DNA of 64,000 nt from Ustilaginoidea virens. Lineage: Eukaryota > Ascomycota > Sordariomycetes > Hypocreales > Clavicipitaceae. The notes under the pieces are model-generated. The model ran no database searches. It was not told the origin of the DNA and saw only the letters and a list, made by a program, of their open reading frames with translations. Where the stretch lies: assembly GCF_000687475.1 (NCBI RefSeq), contig NC_057321.1:1612001-1676000 (forward strand), written 5' to 3'. Position numbers and translations under genes: made by a program. Shown here one piece after another: positions 29,214-43,113 of the stretch; within the stretch, counting starts at the first letter, position 1, and every line of letters begins with the position of its first letter.

Positions 29214-32200
29214 TTATAGGGATTATAGCCCTAATAATTGCCGAAATATGGGAAATTTCGGGCTTGGGAGTGGTTTGGTAAGTCCATCCGTAGGCATATC
29301 TATCGTGGGTAAATAAGATATTTTTACTAGGCCACTGTGGGCCTTCTCACGTATATACCGGAATTTAAGTAAGGTATGCTTAGTGCGGGCATACTGATTT
29401 GGGTCATTTGCATTAGAAATAGACCCTTAGTTATCGCAGTATAGTAGTATCGGGCGTTGAATATCGACCTGGATTTCTTTAAATAAATTAGATATCCATT
29501 CCACTTCGCGAAGCGCCTTAAGTATTGCATTAGACTCGGCTTCAAGCGTTGATAAAACCATAGTCGAAGACCGTTTTAACCTCTAGCTAATAGGCCTACC
29601 ATTTAAGGTAGTAAGATAACCACCAGTAGACTTAGAAGTAAGGCGACAACCAGCAAAATCGCTATTAGAAAATGCAGCTAATACTACAGTAGCTTTAGCG
29701 GCTTGGTAACGGTAATAAATGGCTATATTTGCCGTACCAGCTAAGTAGCGAAAAGCGCCCTTAGCAGCATTAAGCTGTATAGTGGAAGCCTATTGTATAT
29801 ATCGTGACAGGTATTGCGTTGGAAAGGCAAGGTCAGGTCTTGATATTATTATCAACTACATCGATGTCCCTACCAGCTGCTGGAATAAGTATTGATTACT
29901 AGCATCTAGCGGCGTATCGTTATTAGCCTCAGTAAGTATACCAGGCTATAGCGGGATTAAATGCGGTCGTGCGTCCTTAAGGTTGAATTTCTTAAGGACT
30001 TCCGCAATAAATTGCGATTAGTGTAGTTATAATAGGCCCTTTTCTCTATCCCTAATAATCTGCACTTTTAGAAAGAAGGAGGTAGGTCCTCGGTCTTCTA
30101 TAGCATAAACCTTATGGAATTTGGCCTTAAGCTGGTTAATATAGCTAAGGTCCGGACCGATAATTAAGCAGTTATCCATATAGGTTATAATAAAGGTATG
30201 CGTCCCTTTATTATAGAAGACGGCAGCATTAGAAAGTAACGGCTTAAAACCCTCTTATATTAGAAGGTCTTTTAACCGTAACTGCCACTCGCGAGGGCCT
30301 TATTTTAGCCTATATAAGGCTTTCTTTAATAGTATGACCTATGATGCAGAGGGGTTATATCTAACCTTAGTAAGTAAGGCTAGAAGTCGACGATGTTGCT
30401 GGTCAGACCATAAGGCTGGGTTAGGTAAGAGTAGGCTTTCTGCAAATTCTAGAAAACTAGCTAGAATCTCTATATAAATCGTCTCTAGTAGTTTACTATT
30501 TAGAAAGGCATTAATAAAGTCGATCTGCTCTATTTCCCAATTGTTTGCAGTAGTAAGAGCAAGGATAATCCTTTATATTGGTGGGATCGAAGTAGAGGCA
30601 TAGGTCTCCGTAAAGTCTTGCCTAGATACCTGCATAAAGCCTTTGATAACTAATCGTGCCTTATATTTAACCGGGTTATTATTCGCATCTTTCTTAACGC
30701 GAAAAATAGGCCGGTTACGCAATATTTTCCTACTAGTAGGAATACTAGTCTTAGGAATAAATTGGAAGATATTTAAGTCGATTAATTGCTTAAATTCCGA
30801 AAATAAGGCTTTTACCTAGCTATCCTTATGTGGGCTATATAAGACTTCCTTCCAGCTATTAGGCATACCTTCTGGGGCCTATTTTGCAGCCTTAATCTTT
30901 GCTGTATAGTAAATATTATATATTTGCTGGTAAAAAGCATAGGAAGGGGGGAAATCTTATGTGGGAGCCTCTAGGGGGCTGCCTAGGTATCCGAAAATCT
31001 AGTCGTTTTTCGGCTAAGTAGGTAGGAAAGCACCCTATTGGTCAGTCTGTGGGTCAGACTGTTGGTCAGACTGTTGGTTAGTCTGTAGGTTAGGCTATTA
31101 GTCAGCCTATAGGTCTAAAAGTGATTTATAGTATCTATAACCTAGGATACCTTATATATCTTATATCTATGGCTGTATTCTTCCTCGAATTCTACCCCTA
31201 GTAGCCCTAACCTGGTATGGTTAAATAGGCACCTTTTCTGATACTCGAAATATTTTCTCTTACGGTCTCTTATTTAAGGCGATATTTAGACTCTTGAATT
31301 TCAGATATTCTAGTGTAGGTAGCGTTTTACTATGGCGAAATGCTGTATTTATTAGGAAGCCGGGCGAAAAGGCAGAATCTATTATATCGGAAAGTCGTAG
31401 AAAATTAGTATGTATAGGGCTTTAAGATTCGGACTATTGAAAATTTGTTGTGTGGGGCAAGTCAGAATTTTCACTTGTGTGGGTTATGCCTACTTTTGTG
31501 ACGGATTTGGAAAATCTCTAAGATTGAGATTCCTAGTAATAAGAACTTTCTGTATTTCTTAGTATTTGTATCCTTTTTGTATGGGAAAAAGGTGTATTTT
31601 CCTTAGCTGGTGAAAAAGGACCGTCTTGCTTAAGCTGAAAAGCTGAGTTAGGCTGAAGCGATTTAGAATCGAAAGATAGCGAATTGCTGGGAAATATTGC
31701 AAAGTGCTATAGCGGGCCAATTGGTAGGCCTACTGGTTGTGGCAGGCCTATTGGTTGTGGTAGGCCCGCTGATTGTAGTGGATCTATATGCTATATTAGG
31801 CCTATTGGTTGTGGTGGGCCTATGGGCTGTGTTAGATCCGTAGCCTATAGTAGGCCTATGCCTTCGACTAGGCTTATACTGTCGGTCTTAGACGAAATAG
31901 GTATATTTAGGCGAGGCGACTTCTAAATAGGCTCTTCTAGAGTAATTTAGTTGATATTTACCCCCTCTAAATTAGAAGGCGGTTGGAAATTAAAGGTGCC
32001 CTTTAGGCTACTTAAAATAGGGCCTATACCTTCATTTTAGTAGGTAAAGGTAATAAAAGAGGTTTTAGTGATGACCTGGCGATGTAGGATATAGACAAGG
32101 TAAGTGCTGTTACCTAGTATAGCTAGTAACCTACCTGACTTAGTCCGGGGGGCTAGCTTATGGCTAATGACCCGTTTTTCTAGAGGGATTAACACCTCTA

Positions 32201-35006
32201 TAGCCGCACTAATAGCCCTAAAGCTAGTAAGGTCGGGTAGGTAGTAGTGCGTAATTTCTGGAAAGTCCTTCTTTAATTCCTCGAAAGGTAATAAAGAACG
32301 GTTTGAGACTACTATTAGATTTACTAAGGTAGTAATACTAAGAATTACTATAGACTAAAGGTAAGAAGGTAACCGAGACTAAAGTATAGTAGCTCTAAGT
32401 CGGTTAACGATAACCCGTATAAAGCGTTCTGCTAACCTATTTTGCTTATAAATGTAAGGGGAAGAGGTTAAAAAATCTATACCCTTAAGAGCTAGCTAGG
32501 CTGTGATGATGTTATTGATTTCCTTGCCACTATTATAGTAGAATTTAATAGCTGATTTGCCGTAGCGATTCCTAAGACCTTGGAAGAACCCTTATAATAC
32601 TGGGAATACTATAGGCCCTTCCTTATTGGGTAGTAAATACACCTAATGGAAGTATGATTTCCGGTTAACTAAGATAAGGCAAATAGGGCGTTTATTATAT
32701 GGTAGAGGGTTAATTTGGAAGATATCGCCCTTTATGATATCCAAATAATGCATAGGGTCTGGTATAGCCCTTAATATAAAACGCCGAACTAACTTTACCC
32801 TTTTACAGGCGATACAATTGAAATCAGAATCCTTTACCTTACTAAAATCAGGTAACCTTATGGTTGATATATAGGTTTTCTTTAAAAGTTGGATTCCGAT
32901 ATGCCTAAGCCGGATATGCTAAAGTCCGGCTAATAATAGCAGCTTTTAATATTCTGTATTAGCTGCTGGGGCTGGGTCGAGGGTGACCGGGGCCCTCTGT
33001 GGTGGTTGGGCTGTATTGGGAATAGCAGCCTCTATTGGTACTACCGAAAAACTAGGACTAGCTGGTGGGTCAGCTGGTAAGTTAGCTGGTGGGTTAGCTT
33101 GCGAATTAGCTGGTGGAAGTGGAAGGTCCGAGTTAGCTAGTAAGGTAGGTAAATCCTCTAGTAGGGGATATTCCTCGTATTCTTCTGGGTTAGCTAAAGC
33201 AGATAATTCGACCGAGATACTGTATGAAGTCAGTTGATTTTAGCTGGAATGGTGTAAAAACGGCGAATCTACTCCTTTCTGTTGTAAAAAGAAGCTATAC
33301 TTCTTAAAATTAAGAAGCCTAATACACTTGTTATTGCTATTAACTAGGCTTTAGCCCTAAATACTGCTACGATTCAGATAGTATTTAACGCCGCTAAAGA
33401 TATTAATGTCAAAAGCTGGTATGAAGAGGGCGTTGGTTAGCTCTAAGGTGCCCTACTGAGGTGGGTTGGTGGCCTATAGTACGGTAAAACGCGCTGTGCC
33501 TTACCCACTAGGCTTGATTGGGCCACCACCTATGCTAATAATTAGTCTGTTTCCGGTATAGTATTAGAAATAGGTAAAGTGCTTTTTATCGTTGATAATA
33601 TGCACCGTAGAACTAGTATTATAGAGTAAGGAATCTGTTGGCGTTTTCCCACCGGATTATGTACTATAGCTGGTAGCTAGAAATTGCATACATTTGCGGT
33701 CTTGGAAGGAAGAATAGGCTATCTGACTGGGTGTAAGACTTAGAGTGTTATAATTCCCTAATATAAAGGAATTAATAGTCTTTTCGTCGGTCTTTTATGG
33801 GGTATCTGCTTTATTAGCTAAATCTTTTTTTTCTTTCTTCTTCTTATTTTCCGGCTTACCTTATGTAGCTAAAGAAGACCCTTATTATTGGGTAGAAGAA
33901 GACCTTTATTTCTTTTTGTTGGCATTAGTGGTAGTGTTTTTACTACCTTTGCTAGTATTGTTACTAGCTGGCTTGCTACTATTGTTGTTAGTAGCGGCAC
34001 CCTTAACCTTTGCGAGGTAGGTGGTAGCCTTTACTACTAATAATCCTTTAATACGTTATTCTTCTAGTAAATCAACTATATAAAATTGCAGGTTAATATT
34101 TAATATATTTCCCTAAGTATAGGCGATTCTCATTATTATACGGTACCGTTCTGCCTACTAAAAAAAGACCCCTTTTATAGCATATAAATACTAGCTAATT
34201 TGGTCGAAAGGTTGTATATAGGAGCCTAAAATTTGCAGCCTGGATAGGTAGCTATTAAAAGAGGCGTTAAAAGATTCTAAAGTACCCTTATAGCCTATAA
34301 AATTTAGTTAATAGAAGGCAGGGTATAGGTGGGTCCGCTGTACATCTGATGAGTGAGAATACTGTTTAGTAAGTAATGTAAAGGCTGACTCTAGGTTAGT
34401 ACACTAGTTGATAGCGGCAGCTAGTCCTTTTGTGTAACTATTCTTAATAAGTAATAGTAAAAGTGCTTGCTCTGAATCGTTGAACTTGCTAGTAATAGAA
34501 GGTTCTTCGATAAATTTAGCGATATTAAGTGCCCTAAGTTGAATTATAAGGGCCTGTTTCTATTGGTTGAAGTTAGATGCCCCCTTTAGCTTTTGGGATT
34601 CCTGGAATCTATTGGCTGTTTTGGCTAGTTCCTTGATAGCTATAGCGCTAACTTAGCTGCTAATACTGGATAGAACTGGCAGGGGTTGCTGCTAGGCTTT
34701 AGGTAGTAATAGTAGGTTATTTCCTTTACCTATAGGGGTTTGGAAGGTATCTATATCTATTATATCCTAGGATAGTGGGCTAGCAGTAGGCTTAATTAGT
34801 CTATCTACTAAGGTGCCTACCTTATTAGCTAAAAAATTGATTTTAGAGTTTATTCGATTAAATTTATAACTAAATTCTTTTCTTATTTCCTATTGGTCTT
34901 CCCTAAGTTGGGCAATTTCCTAGTTATTATTAGATTCTTCTACCTCTGCCGTATTAGAGACTTGGTAGCCTAGGTTATTAGCGGTAGGAATGTTCTGACT
35001 GGCTAT
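29214..35006 (-). pseudogene. A3 gag-pol polyprotein, mutated
   Basis: 1931 codons with no net frameshift. The start ATG is ATA (35004-35006) and the final stop is TAA 29214. The protease reads NTSS (near 33605-33616) instead of DTGS, and RT reads YMDN at 30171-30182 instead of YMDD. The integrase C-terminus, Pro-rich linker and RNase H follow in the usual order. Stops are frequent and are TAG or TAA where I read the frame. Both lost Asp residues are shared with A5 and A7, which occupy the same slot in the array, so these two changes probably predate the array. Confidence 0.9.
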
Positions 35007-35280
35007 TATAGGAAGAGAAAAGGTGCTGGAAAGTCTTAAAAATGCGAAGAAAATTAAGACTAAAAATCTAGATAAAAAAAATCTAGAAGAAAGCTGCGTT
35101 AAGGAATAACTTTAGAAAATCCTATTACAAAAAAGGATGTATTGTAGCTTAGTGTAGTAGCTAGGTTCCTAAATCTGGGATGATTAGTCCCTTATTAGTA
35201 GATTTCTGGAAGGTTAGCTGCTAAATGCGTTAAAATCCTAAGTTAGCGTAAAAAAGTCTTAAGCTGGAAGCCTTAAGACA

Positions 35281-35294
35281 CCGGGCTCATAACC
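35281..35294 (-). other. A3 primer binding site, intact
   Basis: CCGGGCTCATAACC on the plus strand: the unmutated tRNAi-Met anticodon-arm site of family A. Confidence 0.8.
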
Positions 35295-36009
35295 TGTTGC
35301 AAAATGGTGACTTAGAATACTGTTGGAAAGTATACTAAGTACCGATAGTGGCGTATAAGGCGTTGCAGAATAAAATAAGCTGGTTAAAGATTAAAAACGT
35401 ATATACGGGGTTGACTAGAGCAAAGATGTTAGGGAAATCTAATTCTAATTGTTGGTGACTATTCTAGCTAGAAAGAGGGAATTTTGGGTATATTTCTACT
35501 ATCTTGAAAAAGTGGTTGAAAATAATGAAAAACCGTAAAAATAGCGAAAAACCCAACGAAAAGTCGGTCTGCCCAACCGTGCCTAATATCCTACCCAATG
35601 CCTACCCAACCAAGCCCAGTGGCTTATAGCGGTATGCCGGATGCCCTATAATAGCCTGCCGTACAGGCCGGAAGCCCTATATCGGTCTGCCGTAAATGAC
35701 CGGTATAGCGGGTGACTGTATGTAGAAGGCCGAAAGTGCTGGTATTAGCAAGGTTTGCCCATTTGGTAATCCCGTAGAAATGCGCCGCCTGTTGTGGGCC
35801 CTGTGGCCCGCTGTGACCGGCCGCTGTGGCCGGCTGTGGGGCGCTATACCGGTGCCGTGACCGGCGCTATAGCCTACTGTAATCGGCGTTATAGGGCGCT
35901 ATGCCTCACCATAGCGCCTAGTATAGCCACCGCGATATCTCAACGTAGAGACATCGTACGGTAGCGAGACCAGTACCAAAATACAGCTAAAAAGGCGCTG
36001 ATTTCAACA
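35295..36009 (-). repeat. A3 5' LTR
   Basis: 715 bp, RIP-type changes along most of its length, including the outer half (unlike A1). Confidence 0.95.
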
Positions 36010-36602
36010 ATATCAATTTCCAGCTCCTTATAAAGGTTAGAAAGCCACTGTACCTTACGGATAGTCTTAAGTAATATATATGATTCAGCTTCTAAAGTAG
36101 ATAGCACTACTAAAGAGGCTTATTTAGAACGCTAGCTAATAGGACCACTATTAATAGTAGTAAGGAAGCCTCTAGTAGATTTAGAGGTTTCTTTACAGCC
36201 AGCAAAGTCGCTATTAGAATAAGCGGTTATAATAGGCTATTGGTTGCTTTTAGTAGTACTAAAGCAAATAGCTAGGTTCTCAGTGCCTTTAAGGTAGCTA
36301 AAGCTGCCTTTTGCAGCATTTAGATGCATATTAGTTGCCTTGGATATAAACCGGGAGAGGTATTAGGTAGGAAATGCTAGGTCGGGTCTAGTCATCATTA
36401 TAAGCCACATTATAGTGCTAGTAAGGCTCTAATAAAGGCTCTGATTAGTAGGGCTAAAGTCTTTTCCACTAGATTTATTTAGAATCCCTAGTTGAAGTAG
36501 AATTAGCTAGGGTTTAGTATCCTATAAGCCGAATTTAGCTAGAACCTCTGCTATAAATTGGGCTTAGTATAGCCACAATAGACCTTCTTTCCTATTTCGT
36601 AT
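36010..36602 (-). pseudogene. B4 RT tail and RNase H N-terminal part
   Basis: 593 bp that continue B4 from 28166-28417. On the minus strand the frame begins ATACGAAATAGG (IRNRKEG), as in B2, but it is preceded by an A LTR end instead of the B LTR end. Trp and Gln codons have become stops, and one CGA reads TAA. The RNase H SDSDFAG region has the serine-aspartate motif altered. The same 593 bp recur at 50706-51298. Confidence 0.87.
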
Positions 36603-37318
36603 TATTGCAAAATAGTGACTCAGAACACTGTTGGAAAGTATACTAAGTACCAACAGTAGCATACAAAGCGTTGCAGAATAAAATAAGCTAGTTAAAGATT
36701 AAAAACGCATACACGGGGTTGACCAGAGCAAAGATTTTAGGGAAATCTGATTCTAATTATTAGTAGTTATTCTAGCTAGAAAGAGGGAATTTTAGGCATA
36801 TTTCTACCATCTTAAAGAAGTGGTTGAAAATAATGAAAAACCGCAAAAATAGCGAAAAAAACCAACGAAAAGTCGGTCTGCCCAACCGTGCCTAGTCTAT
36901 GCCCAATATCCTACCCAATGCCTACCCAACCAAGCCCAGTGGCTTATAGCGGTGTGCCGGATGCCCTATAACAGCCTGCCGTACGGGCCGGAAGCCCTAT
37001 ATCGGTGTGCCGTAAAGGCGCGGTATAGCGGGTGACTGTATGTAAAAGGCCGAAAGTGCTGATTTGCCTATTTGGTAATCCCGTAGAAATACGCCGCCTG
37101 TTATAGGCCCTGTGGCCCACTGTGACCGGCCGCTGTGGCCGGATGTGGGTCGCTGTACCGGTGCCGTGACCGGCGCTATAGCCCACTATAATCGGCGTTA
37201 TGGGGCGCTGTGCCCCACCATAGCGCCTGGTATAGCCACCGCGATATCTCAACGCAGAAACATCGTATAGTGGCGAGACCAGTACCAAAATACAGCTAAA
37301 AAGGCGCTAATTTTAACA
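36603..37318 (-). repeat. A4 3' LTR
   Basis: 716 bp; its first bases read TATTGCAAAATAG (from TGTTGCAAAATGG). PPT 37319-37327 follows. Confidence 0.93.
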
Positions 37319-37405
37319 CCCCCTCTGATTAGCAACATAGCTAATCCTAGCGTTAGAATAAAAAAAAGAAACCCTATAAAAAATTAGAAAAAAAAGATAA
37401 TAATG

Positions 37406-40400
37406 CTATAGGGATTGCAGCCCTAATAGCTGCCGAAATATAGGGAATTTCGGGCTTAGAAGTAGTTTAGTAAATCCATCCGCAGGCATATCTATCGTAG
37501 GTAAATAAGATATTTTTACTAGGCCACCGTAGGCCTTCTCACGTATATACCGGAATTTAAGCAGGGTATGCTTAGTGCGGGCATACTAATTTGGGTCATT
37601 TGCATTAGAAATAGACCCTTAGTTATCGCAGTATAGTGGTATTAGGCGTTAAATATCGACTTAGATTTCTTTAAATAAATTAGATATCCACTCCACTTTG
37701 CGAATTGCCTTAAGCATTGCATCAGACTCGGCTTTAAGCGTTAATAAAACCACAGTCGAAGACCGTTTTAACCTCCAGCTAATAGGCCCACCATTTAAGG
37801 TAGTAAGATAACCACTAGTGGACTTAGAAGTCAGCCGGCATCCAGCAAAATCGCTATCAGAAAATGCAGCTAATACTACAGTAGCTTTAGCGGCTCGGTA
37901 ACAAATAGCTGTATTTGCCGTACCAGCTAAGTAGCGAAAAGCGCCCTTAGCAGCATTAAGCTGTGTAGTGGAAGCCTGTTGCATATATCGTAATAGGTAT
38001 TGCGTTGGAAAGGCAAGGTCAGGTCTTAACATTATCATTAACCATATCGATATCCCTACTAGCTGCTGGAATAAGTATTGATTACTAGTATCCAGCGGCG
38101 TATCGTCATTAGCCTTAGCAAGTATACTAGGCTATAGCGGGATTAGATGCGGTCGTGCGTCCTTAAGGTTAAACTTCTTAAGGACTTCCGCAATAAATTG
38201 CGATTAGTGCAGCTATAATAGGCCCTTTTCTCTATCCCTAATAATCTGCACTCTAAGAAAGAAGGAGGCAGGTCCTCGGTCTTCTATAGCATAAACCTTA
38301 TAGAACTTAGTCTTAAGCTAGTCAATATAGCTAAGATCCGGACCAAAATCAAGCAGTCATCCACATAGGTCACAATAAAGGTATACATTCCTTTATTATA
38401 GAAGACGGCAGCATTAGAAAGTAACGGCTTAAAACCCTCTTACATTAGAAGGTCTTTTAACCGTAACTGCCACTCGCGAGGGCCTTATTTAAGCCCATAC
38501 AAGGCTTTCTTCAACAGTATGACCTATGATGCAGAGGGGTTATATCCAACCTTAGTAAGTAAGGCTAAAAGTCGACGACGCTGCTGGTCAGACCATAAGG
38601 CTGGATTAGGTAAGAATAGGCTTTCTGCAAATTCTAGAAAACCAGCTAGAATCTCTATATAAATTGTCTCTAGTAGTTCACTATTTAGAAAGGCACCAAT
38701 AAAGTCGATTTGCTCTATTTCCCAGTTGTTTGCAGCAGTAAGAGTAAGGATAATCCTCTATATTAGTGGGATTGAGGTAGAGGTATAGATCTCCGTAAAG
38801 TCTTGCCTAGATACCTGCATAAAGCCTTTGACAATTAATCGTGCCTTATATTTAACCAGGTTATTATTCGCATCTTTCTTAACGCGAAAAACAGGCCAAT
38901 TACGCAATATTTTCCTACTAGTAGGAACACTAGTCTTAGGAATAAATTGGAAGATATTTAAATCGATTAATTGCTCGAATTCCGAAAATAAGGCCTTAAC
39001 CTAGCTATCTTTTTATGGGCTGTATAAGACTTCCTTCTAGCTATTAGGCATACCTTTTGGGGCCCGTTTTGCAGCCTTAATCTTTACTATATAGCAAATA
39101 TCGTATATTTGCTAGTAAAAAGTATAGGAAGGGGGGAAATCCTATGTGGGAGCCTCTGGGGGGCTGCCTAGGTATCCGAAAATCTGGTCGTTTTTCGGCT
39201 GGGTGGGTGGGAAAGCACCCTATTAGTTAGTCTGTGGGTCAGACTGTTAGTCAGACTATTGGTCAGTCTATAGGTCAGACTATTGGTTAGTCTATAGGTC
39301 AAGTGACCTATAGTATCCGTAGCTTAGGATACCTTATATATCTTATATCTATAGCTGCATTCTTCCTCTAATTTTACCCCTAGTAGCCCTAACCTAGTAT
39401 AGCTGAATAGGCACCTTTTCTAATACTCGAAATATTTTCTCCTACGGTCTCTCATTTGAGGCGATATCTAGACTCTCGAATTTCAGATATTCTAGTATAG
39501 GCAGCGTTTTATTATAGCGAAATACTGTATTTACTAGGAAGCCGGGCGAAAAGGCAGAATCTATTGTGTCGGAAAGTCGCAGAAAATCAGTATATATAGG
39601 GCTTTAAGATTCGGACTATTGAAAATTTGCTATATGGGGCGAGTCAGAATTTTCACATATGCGGGGTATGCCTACTTTTATAACGGATTCGGAAAATCTC
39701 GGTGGTTGAGATTCCTAGTAACGAGAGCTTTCTGTATTTCCTAGCATTTGCAGCCTTTTTGTATAGGAAAAGGCTGCATTTTCTTTAGCCGGTGAAAAAG
39801 GACCGTCTTGCCTAAGCTGAAAAGCTGAGTTAGGCTGAAGCGATTTAGAATCGAAAGACGGCGAATTACTAGGAAATATTGCAGAGTGCTATAGCGGGCC
39901 AATTGGTAGGCCCACTGGTTGTGGTGGATCCGTATGCTATATTAGGCCCATTGGTTATGGTGGGCCCGTGGGCTGTGTTGGATCCATGGCCTGTGGTAGG
40001 CCTATGCCTTCGACTAGGCCTATACCGTCGGTCTTAGACGAAATAGGCATATCTAGGCGAGGCGACTTCCAGATAGGCTCTTCTAAAGCAATTTAGTCAA
40101 TATTTACCCCCTCTAAATTAGAAGGCGGTTGGAAATCAAAAGTGCCCTCTAGGCCACTTAAAATAGGGCCTATACCTTTATTTTAGTAGGTGAAAGTAAT
40201 GAAAGAGGTCTTAGTGACGACCCGGCGATATGGGATGTAGACAAGGTAGGTGCCGTTACCTAGCGTAGCTAGTAACCTACCTGACTCGGTCCGGGGGGCC
40301 AGCTTATGGCTGATGACCCGTTTTTCTGGAGGGATTAGCACCTCTATAGCCGCACTAATAGCCCTAAAGCTAGTAAGGTCGGGTAGGTAGTAGTGCATAA

Positions 40401-43107
40401 TTTCCGGAAAGTCCTTTTTTAATTCCTCGAAAGGTAATAAAGAACGATTTAAGACTGCTATTAAATTTACTAAGGTAGTAATACTAAGAATCACTACAGA
40501 CTAAAGGTAAGAAGGTAACCGAGACCAAAGCATAATAGCTCTAAGTCGGTCAATAATGACCCATATAAAGCGTTCTGCTAACCCATTTTGCTTATAAATA
40601 TAAGGGGAAGATATTAAAAAATCTATACCCTTAAGAGCTAGCCAGGCTATAATAACATCGTTGATTTCCTTACCACCATTATAGTGGAATTCAACAGCTG
40701 ATTTACCGTAGCGATTCCTAAGACCTTAGAAGAACCCCTATAATACTGGGAATACCGTAGGCCCTTCCTTATTGGGTAGTAAATGCACCCAACGGAAGCA
40801 TAATTTCCGGTCAACTAAGATAAGGCAAATAGGGCGTTTATTATATAGTAGAGGGTTGATTTAGAAGATATCGCCCTCTATAATATCCAAACAATGCATA
40901 GGGTCTGGTATAGCCCCTGATGTAAAACGCCGAACTGACTTTACCCTTTTACAGGCGATACAGTTAAAATCAGAATCCTTTACCTTACTAAGATCAGGTA
41001 ACCCTGTGGTTGATGTATAGGTTTTCTTTAAAAGTTGGATTCCGATGTGCCCAAGCCAGATATGCTAAAGTCCGGCTAGTAATAGCAGCTTTTGATATTC
41101 TGTATCAGCAGCTGGTATTAGGGCAGGGTTAAGGGCGACCGGGGCCCTCTATAGTGGTTGAGCTGTATTGGGAATAGCAGCCTCTATTAGTACCACCGAA
41201 AAACCAGGACTAGCTAGTCGGTCAGCTTACGAATCAGCTGGTGGGTCAGCTAGTAGGGTAGGTAAATCCTCTGGTAGGGGATATTCCTCGTATTCTTCTG
41301 GGTTGGCTAGGGTAGGTAATTCGACCGAGATATTATATAAAGCCGGTTGGCTGGTATAGTATAAAAACGGCGAATCTACCCCTTTTTATTATAAAAAGAA
41401 GCCATACTTCTTAAAATTAAGAAGCCTAATGCACTTATTATTGCTATTAACTAGGCTTTAGCCCTAAATACTGCCACGATTCAGATAGTGTTTAACGCCG
41501 CTAAAGATATTAATATCAAAAGCTGGTATAAAGAGGGCGTTAGTTAGCTCTAAGGTGCCCCACTAAGGTGGGTTAGTAGCCTATAGCACGGTAAAACGCG
41601 CTATACCCTACCCACTAGGCTTGATTAGGCCACTACCTATGCTAATAACTGGTCTATTTCCGGTATAGTATTAGAAGTAGGTAAAATGCTTTTTATCGTT
41701 AATAATATGCACCGTAGAACCAGTATCGTAGAGTAAAGAATCTATTAGCGTTTTCCCACCGGATTATGCACTATAGCTAGTAGCTAGAAATTGCATATAT
41801 TCGCGGTCCTAGAAGGAAGAATAGGCTGTCTCACTAGGTATAAGACTTAGAGTGTTATAATTCCCTAGTACGAAGGAATTAATAGTCTTTTCCTTTTCGT
41901 CGGTCTTTTATAGGGTATCTGCTTTATTAGCTAAATCTTTCTTTTCTTTCTTCTTCTTATTTTCCGGCTTGCCTTATATAGCTGAAGAAGACCCTTATTG
42001 GGTAGAAGACCCCTATTTCTTTTTGTTAGCATTAGTAGTAGTATTTTTACCACCCTTGCTAGTATTGTTACTAGCTGGCTTGCTACTGTTGTTAGTAGCG
42101 GCACCCTTGACCTTTGCGAGGTGGGTAGTAGCCCTTACTACTAATGATCCTTTAATGCGTTATTCTTCTAGTAAATTAACCATATAAAATTGCAGGTTAA
42201 TATTTAATGTATTTCCCTGAGTATAGGCGATTCTCATCATTATGCGGTGCCGTTCTGCCCACTAAAAAAAGACCCCTTCTATAGTATGTAAATACTAGCT
42301 GATTTAGTCGAAAGGTTGTATGTGGGAGCCTAAAATTTGCAGCCTGGATAGGTAGCTATTAAAGGAGGCATTAAAAGATTCTAAGGTACCCTTATAGCCT
42401 ATAAAATTTAGTTGATGGAAGGCAGGGTATAGGTGGGTCCGCTATACGTTTGATGAGTGAGAATACTATTTAGTAAGTAACGTAAAGGCTGACTCTAGGT
42501 TAGTGCACTAGTTGATAGCGGCAGCTGGTCCTTTTATGCAACTATTCTTGATAAGTAATAGTAAAAGTGCTTACTCTAAATCGTTAAACTTACTAGCAAT
42601 AGAAGGTTCTTCGATAAATTTAGCGATATTAAGTACCCTAAGTTGAATCATAAGGGCTTATTTCTATTGGTCGAAGTTAGATGCCCCCCTTAGCTTTTAG
42701 GATTCCTAGAATCCATTGGCTATCTTAGCTAGTTCCTTAATAGCTATAGCGCTGACTTAGCTGCTAATACTAGATGGAACCGGCAGGGGTTGCTGCTAGG
42801 CTTTAGGTAGTAATAGTGGGTTATTTCCTTTACCCACAAGGGTTTGAAAAGTATCCATATCCATTATATCCTGGGATGGTGGGCTAGTAGCAGGCTTAAT
42901 TAGTCTGTCTACTAAGGTGCCTACTTTATCAGCTAAAAAATCAATTTTAAAGTTCATTCGATTAAATTTATAACTAAATTCTTTTCTCATTTCCTATTGG
43001 TCTTCCCTAAGCTAGGCAATTTCCTGGTCATTATCAGATTCTTCTACCTCTGCCGTATTAAGGACTTAATAGCCTAGGTTATTGGCAGGAACGTTCTGAC
43101 TAGCCAT
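37406..43107 (-). pseudogene. A4 gag-pol polyprotein, mutated
   Basis: 5702 bp, not a multiple of three: a one-base deletion near 38345 (relative to A6) shifts the frame just before the RT catalytic site. The start codon is an intact ATG (43105-43107). Protease DTGS is intact at 41716-41727. RT reads YVDD at 38356-38367. The RNase H region is open for 125 codons (37661-38038) with SDSDFAG. The linker is shorter than in A3/A5. Stops are fewer than in A3 but still present. It is inactive. Confidence 0.88.
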
Positions 43108-43113
43108 TATAGG

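Larger units (their letters stand above)
28418..36009 (-). mobile_element. copia-type retrotransposon A3, full length, nested in B4
   Basis: 7592 bp, minus strand: 5' LTR 35295-36009, primer site 35281-35294, leader 35007-35280, gag-pol 29214-35006, PPT 29133-29141, 3' LTR 28418-29132. Flanked by ATATC. LTR subtype GACTCAGAA/CTAAGTACC, shared with A4-A7 but not A1/A2. Confidence 0.95.
28418..43113. repeat. tandem array unit 1 (14,696 bp)
   Basis: It holds A3 (28418-36009), the B4 fragment (36010-36602) and A4 up to its gag start (36603-43113). Unit 2 repeats the same junctions in the same order at a distance of 14,696 bp. Confidence 0.9.
36603..43113 (-). mobile_element. copia-type element A4, leaderless
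   Basis: 3' LTR 36603-37318, gag-pol 37406-43107; then, only 6 bp beyond the gag start, the next LTR (43114) begins. The ~275 bp leader and the primer site are missing. The LTR has a small extra segment (CCCAGTCTATGCCC, about 36890) shared only with A6. No matching target duplication is seen at the two ends. Confidence 0.9.
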
